Of a stretch of 64,000 bases of DNA, positions 57,106 through 64,000 are shown piece after piece. Each line of letters begins with the position of its first letter. Position 1 is the first letter of the stretch. The position numbers and the translations under genes were made by a program. Source of the stretch: Chloropicon primus (Eukaryota > Chlorophyta > Chloropicophyceae > Chloropicales > Chloropicaceae). Under the pieces are notes generated by a model. It did not search any database. It saw nothing but the letters and a program-made list of their open reading frames with translations, and had not been told where the DNA came from. Where the stretch lies: contig CP060764.1 of NCBI GenBank assembly GCA_023205875.1, forward strand, positions 666,621 to 730,620, given 5' to 3'.

Positions 57106-58554
57106 TTAAAAGTCCCACGGCGTCCTGAACTTCATTCCCGCGTAGGGGATCCCCAACTCCTCCTCGATTCTGAGGAGCTGGTTGTACTTGGCCAGCCTCT
57201 CGGATCTGCAGGGGGCTCCGGACTTGATGTGGCCCGCCCCGATGCCAACGGAGAGGTCGGCGATGAAGGAGTCCTCCGTCTCCCCGGACCTGTGGGACAC
57301 GAAGACACCCCAGCCGTTCCGCCTGCACAGGGACCAGGCATCCAGGCTCTCCGTCACCGATCCGATTTGGTTCACCTTGAGGAGCATTGCATTCGTGGCC
57401 TTCGACTCCAGGCCCTTTTCCACCCTGCTGCAATTGGTGCAGTACAAGTCGTCGCCGACAATTTCGATGCGGTCCCCGACCTTGCTTGTGAGGGCAGCGT
57501 GCGACGCAAAGTCCTGAGAGAGAGGGGGGAGAGGGGAGCGAGTCAGTGCCAGTACCGCTGTCTGTCAATTGACGGGCGCGGCAAGGGAGCGACGAAAACA
57601 ACTTACCTCCTCGTCGAAGGGATCCTCGAGGAGGACCATGGGAAAGTCGGAGCATATTTTCTCGTACAACTCCACCATCTCTGCGGCGCTCTTCTTCTCA
57701 CCGCCGACTTGGGCGCTCTTGAACCCAAGGTCGTACGTTCCGTCCTTGAAGAACTCGGATGCCGCGGGGTCACTGCCGAGGAATATTTTCGTGGTGTGGC
57801 CTGCCCTCTCGATGGCCTTCATGAGAAGCCTCATCCCTTCTTCCGGGCTCGCGATGTTTGGGGCGAACCCGCCCTCGTCCCCCACGGCCGTGTCCCTCAG
57901 CCCGTACTCCTCCTGGATGACCTTTTTCAGGACCTGGTACGTTTCCGCCCCGATTCTCAGGGCCTCGCCAAAGCTCTCGGCGCCCGCGGGGATGAGAAAG
58001 AATTCCTGGAACGCCAGCAAGTTCCCGGCGTGGACGCCGCCGTTGATCACGTTCAGGCACGGCACGGGCATCACCATCCGGACCGGCTCGCCGATTGCCT
58101 TCGCTGCCAGGTCGTTGATGTGCCGGCAGAGCGGCACGCCCTTCACCAAGGCGCCCGCACGGCAGCACGCCATGGAGACCGCGAGCACGGCGTTCGCCCC
58201 AATGCCGGACTTGTCCTTCTGCGGGCTGGTGTCCAGCTCGAGCAAGGCGGCGTCAATGGCCTTCTGGTCCGTCGGATCCATGCCCACGACGGCCTTCCCC
58301 AAGACTCCGATCGATTTCGCGGCCTCGAGACACCCCATCCCGGCGTACCTCCCGGGGTCCGCGTCCCTAAGTTCCTTGGCCTCCGCCCCCCCCGTGCTCT
58401 TCCCGCTCGGCACCATGGCCCTCACCACGGACTGCGTGTTCGTGGCCCCCTCGAAGGCCACCTCCGCCTCCACCGTCGGCCTCCCCCTCGAGTCCAACAC
58501 CTCCCTCCCCTTCACACTCACGATTCTAGCGTTCCTCCCCACCATCGTCTCCAT
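57106..58554 (-). CDS. Enolase (two exons)
   Basis: Exons 57607-58554 and 57106-57513 (minus strand) join across a 93-nt phase-0 intron (GAGGAG|GTAAGT to CTCAG|GAC), giving 451 residues. Enolase interconverts 2-phosphoglycerate and phosphoenolpyruvate. The catalytic set is present: [44 protein letters not shown] and SHRSGETED. Two usually fixed spots differ: DSRGRPTVE has Arg where Asn is usual, and VPSGKSTGG has Lys where Ala is usual. The start is the ATG at 58554 (METMVG) or 58545. No clear transit peptide is visible. It is divergent from the mitochondrial carrier. Confidence 0.93.
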
Positions 58555-58774
58555 CGTCTCCAACGTCACACCACTGCTTGTTCCTCGTGCTTGATCGGTC
58601 CCCCTCCTCCGCACCGGTCGCGGTCAAGCAAGCAAGCAAGCAAGCGTCACGTCACCGTCACGGTGAAGCAATCAAGCAAGCGTTACGTCACGGTCAAGGT
58701 GCAAGGGTGCTGGAACCAAAATATCTGGCGATCTTGGCACGTGAGCAGCGCGGGAGTGAGGAGCGGGAGTGAGG
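58555..58774. repeat. Divergent region with AAGC repeats
   Basis: The 220-bp gap holds an AAGC tandem run at about 58625-58645 and two imperfect copies of CGTCACGGT near 58655 and 58690, before the carrier start. Confidence 0.45.
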
Positions 58775-60286
58775 ATGAGGGTGATGAGTGTTGTGGGTGG
58801 GAGGGGGAGGGGGAGGACCTTGGCGGTGGGGTGTTCGGTGGTGGGGGCGAGTATGGTCTTCGCGGCGGGGGCAAGCGCAAGGAGAAAGAACAACAGGAAC
58901 TTCAGGAAGGGAGGGACGCCGAGGCTCACGGGAAGTGGGAACATCGAGAGGATCTTCGAGGAGCTCGACACCGACGGAAGCGGGGAAATCGACCAGGTGG
59001 AGATCAGGGAGGGCCTGACCAGGATCGGTTTGCCGAGCGGGGACGATTACGTCCAGGACCTCCTGCAGGGGGGGTACGACCTGGACAACTCCAAGACCAT
59101 CAGCAAGAAGGAGTTCGTGGCCTACGTCAAGGACAAGGAGCAGGCGATGCTCAAGGTCTTCAAGAGCATGGACAAGGACGGGAGCGGGACGATATCGGGC
59201 GACGAGGTGGTCGAGGTGATGGAGCAGATGGGCATTGCCGCCACCTCGACCGACGGGTCGAGGATGATCGAGCTTCTGGACGAGAACAAGGACGGGTGCG
59301 TGACGTTTGAGGAGTTCAAAAAGTACACCTGCCTCCTTCCCGCGGCGCAGCTCAAGAGCAATGCGGCGTACTGCTGGATGGGCAGCAGCGTGGACCGGGT
59401 GATCACGAACCCGAGGGAGCCCCTGAAGCAGCTGGTGGTGGGCGGGGCCGCCGGGGCCGCGTCCAGGTTCCTCACGGCGCCCCTGCAGCGCGTCAGGGTC
59501 GTGCTCATGGCCAGCAAGGACGGCCTCGGCATCCCCGGGGTGGTCAGGCAGGTCGCAGCCAAGGAGGGCGTCCTCGGGTTCTGGAGGGGCAGCACGCCCC
59601 GCATCCTCAAGGTGATGCCGGGGAGCGCCATCCAGTTCGCCACGTTCGCTTCCGTGAAGAACTTCTTCCTGAAGAGGAGCAAGACGGGAGAAATCACCGT
59701 GCCCCAGACCCTCTTGGCGGGTGCCACGGCGGGAGCAACGGCCTGCCTGGTGGTCTACCCCTTCACCTCGTTGGCGGGACAGATGTCGGTCGCGAACGGG
59801 GTCAAGGGCAGCATCTTCACGGTCAGCAAGCAGATCTACAAGACCTTTGGGATCAAGGGCTTCTACAAAGGCTTGCCCGGGGAGCTCATGGGGGACATAT
59901 GGGGCTTCATGCTCGGCTTTGGCCTCTACGACCTCGCGAACCAGGCCTTCTACAACGTGTTCAAGAGGAAGCCAAGATCGCTGGAGAAGGGGCTGGTGGG
60001 AGGGAGCACCGCTTGCGTCTCGATCACGACGTCGATGCCGTTGTTGCTGGCCACCACCAGGATGCAAGTCCAAGGACTGCCGGGATACCCCGTGCTTTAC
60101 AAGAACGTCCTCGACTGTTTGGTGAAGACCGCTCAGCAGGAAGGGGTCGGAGGCTTGTGGAAGGGGTTGGTGCCGTCGTACGCCCAAATTTTTCCCTGTA
60201 TCTTCATAAGCTACTTCGTTTACGAGGCCCTCTCCAAGGAGCTGGGGCTCGGGGGCCTCTCCAAGTACAGCGCGAAGAAAAAGTAA
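58775..60286 (+). CDS. EF-hand mitochondrial carrier (SCaMC-like)
   Basis: The 503-residue protein has four EF-hands (DTDGSGEIDQVE, DLDNSKTISKKE, DKDGSGTISGDE, DENKDGCVTFEE) followed by three mitochondrial carrier repeats (about residues 205-500). This order is that of the calcium-regulated ATP-Mg/phosphate carriers of the inner membrane. The carrier signatures are degenerate: TAPLQRVRV, VYPFTSLAG and TSMPLLLATTRMQ lack the usual acidic residue after Pro-x. A basic, hydrophobic leader of about 40 residues could aid targeting. The start is the ATG at 58775; 58769 is GTG. Confidence 0.88.
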   Translation: MRVMSVVGGRGRGRTLAVGCSVVGASMVFAAGASARRKNNRNFRKGGTPRLTGSGNIERIFEELDTDGSGEIDQVEIREGLTRIGLPSGDDYVQDLLQGGYDLDNSKTISKKEFVAYVKDKEQAMLKVFKSMDKDGSGTISGDEVVEVMEQMGIAATSTDGSRMIELLDENKDGCVTFEEFKKYTCLLPAAQLKSNAAYCWMGSSVDRVITNPREPLKQLVVGGAAGAASRFLTAPLQRVRVVLMASKDGLGIPGVVRQVAAKEGVLGFWRGSTPRILKVMPGSAIQFATFASVKNFFLKRSKTGEITVPQTLLAGATAGATACLVVYPFTSLAGQMSVANGVKGSIFTVSKQIYKTFGIKGFYKGLPGELMGDIWGFMLGFGLYDLANQAFYNVFKRKPRSLEKGLVGGSTACVSITTSMPLLLATTRMQVQGLPGYPVLYKNVLDCLVKTAQQEGVGGLWKGLVPSYAQIFPCIFISYFVYEALSKELGLGGLSKYSAKKK

Positions 60287-60351
60287 TTTCGGTTTTTTCT
60301 TCGCCGAGTCCGTTGATGATGATACATACACATTACTTTTTTGTTGTCATG

Positions 60352-62224
60352 TTATTCCCGCAGTGCCCCGTACTGCTCGCTCGCCTTTCTTCGGATCGAG
60401 GTGAGGGGTGACAGCTGGATTTCGCGCGAACCGCTCGCTCTCGAGGAGGCCTTGAAGCACCAGGACCAGGCACTCGGCAGGGCGCACCCAGGGAGAGCCA
60501 CCCCGATGACCACGAGCAGGGAAGGGCCAAAGTTCAGGACGCCGGAGACCACCTGAGCCCAGGTTGGAAACCCTCCAGTGCCAGGTCCGAAGTATCCCAA
60601 TGAAGTTGGGTAAGGGATCAAGCCCACCAAGGCTACCCCGAACAAGGCGAAGCAGAGGATGGGGCACACGGACCTCCACCAGAAGAGGAGCAGGGGGTTC
60701 TCACCCTTGCCCCTCAACTCCTGGCTCGCTCGGTGGTGCCAATTGATTCCCGCCAGGTAGGCCGACCCCAAGATGGAGCACCCCGCAACGATGAACATGG
60801 ACATGAAGTTCCCGTAATCCCAAAGCAGGGTCACGTAGTAATACCCCGCATCCGTTGTGCAGGGGAGAGAGAGCCCAAACCCAACGAGGCACGTGAACAC
60901 TGTGACCCAAGGGCCACTCCAAGATTTGAAGACAGGCAGCTCCTTCACAAAGGTGATGACGGACTCCGTCACTCCAATCTGCGTGTCGATGCCGAGCGTT
61001 ACTATCATCAAGAAGAACACCACCGAGAATGCCTGGGCAGCCCCTTGGGGGAAGGACGCCAGAGCCTCCGTGTACGCCACGAACGTGATTCCAAATCCCG
61101 AAAGGTCCAGCTCGTCGATGGGCGTTCCCGTGGACTGGGACAGGTAGCCCAGCTTGATGACGCGAGGGGAGGAGACAGCAGAACGCGAGGGGGTCAGGGT
61201 GTGCTCGCTCTGGTAGGTGTGGGTTTCAGAGGCAGGCGCACTCAAAGAGGTCGACGGCACTCACCATGGGAAAAATTGCGAACCCGCCCAGGAAGCTCGT
61301 CAGCGAATTGATGATGGGAATCATCGCTCCGTCTCTATGATAGTTCTGGTTCGACTTCTGCTGGAGGGAACCGAAGGTGACGATCGCGCCCATGGCCACC
61401 CCCATGCTGTAGAAAATCTGGGTCGCTGACCTCGCCCACGTCTCGTAGTCTGCAAACTTCGCCACGTCCACCTCCAGGTACGCTCGGATACCGTCGGTGC
61501 CGCCCGGCATCATCGCCCCCTTGACGATGAGGGCGACGATGCAAACGTAAGGAAGGATGACAGTGACGTAGACCACCTTGCCACCCGATTGGACCCCCTT
61601 GATGAGCACCAGGCAAGTGACCAGCCACGCCGCTCCGTTGGCCCCGAACACGGGCCAGTTCATCCCGTGGACGTCGCCCAACCCCGTGGACGCCCCAACG
61701 ATGTCCTCGTAAAAGAACTTTCTGGTGTTTCCTGCCCAGGGAAGGGGACTGCTGAACGAGTAATAGAGGTAGAGCAACGCCCAGCCAATGATCGTGTTGA
61801 AGTACGCGATCATGAGCACGGCTATGACGACGTGCCCCGCTCCCACCCCCCACAGCCGCGGGCTCATCGCCAGGAAGGAACCGTACGCCCCCCGGCGATA
61901 AAACTGGCCGACCTTGAGGTCGTGTGCGTACAAGGGAACCCCAAGCACGAACAACCAGATGAAGTAGCACACGAGGAAGGTCCCCCCGCCGTAGTTGTAC
62001 ACCCGTCCAGGGAACACGACCACGTTTCCCAGGCCCACGCAGTACCCCACGCTCGTCAGCAGGAACTCGGCATAGTTCGCGAACCCCTCCCCCTCCCTCT
62101 GCCTCTCCTCCTCCGCCGCACCCGCGGGCGGAGGCAAGGGCGGACCCCTCGGCGACAGAGGCACCTCATACAACTCCGAGTGAGGAAGCGCCGGCGCGCT
62201 CGGCGGGCTGGGCGCCGCGTCCAT
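60352..62224 (-). CDS. SLC6-type sodium:neurotransmitter-symporter family transporter (two exons)
   Basis: Exons 61265-62224 and 60352-61152 (minus strand) join across a 112-nt phase-0 intron (CCCATG|GTGAGT to ATCAAG|CTG), giving 586 residues with about 12 membrane segments. The splice recreates AIFPM|LGYLSQ, equivalent to the AIFSVLGYLA element of the family. YCVGLGNVVVFP replaces the usual GLGNVWRFP, losing the conserved Arg of the extracellular gate. Members move amino acids or related compounds with Na+. The acidic, Pro-rich N-terminus is cytosolic. An in-frame ATG at 62290 would add 22 residues. It is the last gene before the telomere. Confidence 0.88.
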
Positions 62225-63249
62225 GACGAGCGAACGAAGCCTTGCTTTTGTGGCCGTAACGGCCCCGGCCCGGGGACTGACACAATGCATGGTGAATCAT
62301 CACGCTCAAGCCAAGCCTGGTGATGGCGGAGAGGAGAAGGGGAGAGGAGAGGGGAAGAGAGGAGGTGATCTTGGGTTGTTATGTTAGTGTTGGAATGCTT
62401 CTGTGTGTTGGGTTCTTATGTGGATTTTGGTGGCATTTCCTGATTAGGCTTGGAGAACCTCATGGGGAGCTGATGGGGGGCCTGTGGAGGAGCTCATGGA
62501 GGTCCAGCGGGGAGGCAGATGATTGATTTTGAGGTCTTTGGGTCTGTGGGGGCCCAATTGGGGTTATTGGAATGCGTTGATCTCAGTCGCCTTGCTCCAT
62601 GAGTCATCGACCATGACAATGAGTGGGAGGAGGGGCCCAGATGATGTGTGCTCGGGTCCGGGCACCGGCGTCGAGGGGTGGGAGAGGAGAGGTGTTCTTG
62701 GGCCAATGCAGGAGAGTGGGAGGGGAAAGGAGGCAAGGAGAGGTGTCTGTGGGTAGTTGTTCGTGGATTGGATCATCTCTGTTTGGTTCATGCTGACTTG
62801 ATTGTGTAATGTAGGTGTGTATGATATGATTCTGTTGCCTTTATTGCCCATTTTTGGGCCTATTTTTTGGTACGAATAGTGGAGTGACGGATCCAGTTCG
62901 TGTCCGATGGCTGTAAAACTTTGTCAGAAGGGGCTTGTATTTTATATTTGGATACTCTTCGAAGATGGTGTATGTACACGTAGTCCTTGAACCTGTAGAG
63001 GTCCATCTGCCGGACCACTAAAACCCAAACCACAGCCCTCCATGGAGGATGATGATGTTGTGTGAATGGAGTCCGTGATGAAGAGCCCTGTTCCGGGTGG
63101 AGTGCAATAGAGGGCACCAGAGAATAAAGAGGTCCAATCGTAAACCTTACCCTGATCCACTCTTCTGCTGGAATCCGTCGTCTTATGCGACGTGATTTAG
63201 GGCCGACTAAAACCCAGATCACACTTAAGACCTAAACCAGAAGGAAAAT
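62225..63249. other. Subtelomeric region without recognisable genes
   Basis: About 1 kb of lower-GC sequence with only short open frames and no start codon followed by a long frame. I see no family matches. The region leads into the subtelomeric repeat. Confidence 0.55.
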
Positions 63250-63751
63250 TGCGGTGGCTTGGAAGCACCACGGAAAGGTTGGATGATGCAACGGTGTCTT
63301 TCACTTAGGCTTCTTTTGTTCTCCGGCTCCTTTCCTTGGCCAGGTCGTCCTTCCTTCCTTCCTCGGGCAAACCCTACTCAAGGCACTTCGGACCCACGAG
63401 AGGGCCTTTTAGGCGTTAGGTTTTAGGACTCCCAAGGCTTTAGGAAACGCGGTGACTCGGAGGCACCACGGAAAGCTTGGATGATGCGACGGTGTCTTTG
63501 TCTTAGGCTTCTTTTGTTCTCCGGCTCCTTTCCTTGGCCAGGTCGTCCTTCCTTCCTTCCTCGGACAAACCCTACTCAAGGCACTTCGGACCCACGAGAG
63601 GGCCTTTTAGGCGTTAGGTTTTAGGACTCCCAAGCCTTTAGGAAACGCGGTGGCTCGGAGGCACAACGGAAAGGTTGGATGATGCGACGGTGTCTTTCTC
63701 TTAGGCTTCTTTTGTTCTCCGGCTCCTTTCCTTGGCCAGGTCGTCCTTCCT
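63250..63751. repeat. Subtelomeric ~198-bp tandem repeat
   Basis: Units begin at 63250, 63449 and 63647 (199 and 198 bp apart) with GCGGTGRCTYGG. Each includes TTGTTCTCCGGCTCCTTTCC, and the first two contain GGCGTTAGGTTTTAGGACTC, itself telomere-like. The third unit is cut at about 63750. The copies differ at few positions. Confidence 0.85.
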
Positions 63752-64000
63752 TAGGTTTAGGCTTGTAGGTTTGTAGGTTTGTAGGTTGTTAGGTTGTTAG
63801 GTTGTTAGGTTGTTAGGTTGTTAGGGATACTAGGTTTTAGGTTTTAGGTTTTAGGTTTTAGGTTTTAGGTTTTAGGTTTAGGTTTAGGTTTAGGTTTTAG
63901 GTTTTAGGTTTTAGGTTTTAGGTTTTAGGTTTTAGGTTTTAGGTTTTAGGTTTTTAGGTTTAGGTTTTAGGTTTTAGGTTTTAGGTTTTAGGTTTTAGGT
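63752..64000 (+). repeat. Telomere: degenerate TAGG units then TTTTAGG array
   Basis: At 63752-63830 the sequence has TTTGTAGG and TTGTTAGG variants. From about 63834 to the end it is TTTTAGG with some TTTAGG units. The G-rich strand reads 5' to 3' toward the right edge, as expected at a right chromosome end. Almost all G runs are two bases, unlike the GGG of the internal motifs. Confidence 0.9.

Noticed and set aside
63250-63751. CRISPR-like array
   Set aside because: Units are tandem, about 198 bp and without spacers; the context is a eukaryotic subtelomere.

Overview
This window looks like the right end of a nuclear chromosome from a compact, GC-rich unicellular green alga, probably a prasinophyte-type chlorophyte. 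The evidence is eukaryotic housekeeping genes (CCT8, RPB7, RPL10A, SRP14, GCP2, ALG13, PNO1), few and short GT-AG introns, and a plant/fungal-type plasma-membrane H+-ATPase. A MurD ligase of the plastid peptidoglycan pathway, several TGTAA pentamers just downstream of stop codons, and TTTTAGGG-type motifs agree. The last ~170 bp are a TTTTAGG array running to the right edge, as expected for a telomere read toward the chromosome end. A lineage such as Chloropicophyceae is possible, but I cannot prove it from sequence.

Layout: 93-6671 holds an aquaporin-like protein, a MYND-finger protein and a divergent pair encoding a VWA protein (ViaA-like) and a MoxR AAA+ ATPase (RavA-like). 7050-14130 holds an EF-hand-like protein, RPL10A, RPB7 and the H+-ATPase. 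15358-22037 holds an STPGR (ODF3/SHIPPO) protein, a single-pass membrane protein, a YIPF6-like protein, adenylosuccinate synthetase and a torsin-like AAA+ protein. 23123-27820 is one 1565-residue double-domain nucleotide cyclase with a cNMP-binding domain. 27941-34331 holds CCT8, a pantothenate synthetase with a C-terminal Tudor-like domain, SRP14 and a GT29 sialyltransferase-like protein. 34391-42698 holds a DNAJC11-like protein, MurD, an RJL GTPase and GCP2. 42819-52718 holds an RRM protein, MoaA/CNX2, an unknown plastid-type protein, PNO1, an exostosin-like GT47, TRM82/WDR4 and ALG13. 52816-62224 holds an intron-containing tRNA-Leu(UAA), a small secreted protein, a lysine-rich protein, a TBC RabGAP, enolase, an EF-hand mitochondrial carrier and an SLC6-type transporter. 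From 62225 to the end I see no gene, only a ~198-bp subtelomeric tandem repeat and the telomere.

Most genes are in divergent or convergent pairs with 50-500 bp between them, and the divergent promoters carry simple tandem repeats. Eight introns in seven genes are supported by GT-AG sites and reading frame; the one at 17313-17404 is uncertain. Functional themes are: plastid bacterial-type genes (RavA, ViaA, MurD), flagellum-associated genes (STPGR, RJL, perhaps the EF-hand-like gene), secretory pathway and glycosylation (GT29, GT47, ALG13, YIPF6, torsin-like), and RNA/translation (RPL10A, PNO1, TRM82, SRP14). The items most worth following up are the cyclase whose two domains carry complementary halves of the active site, the shared-promoter RavA/ViaA pair, the PanC-Tudor fusion, and telomere-like promoter motifs at the same distance from two start codons.
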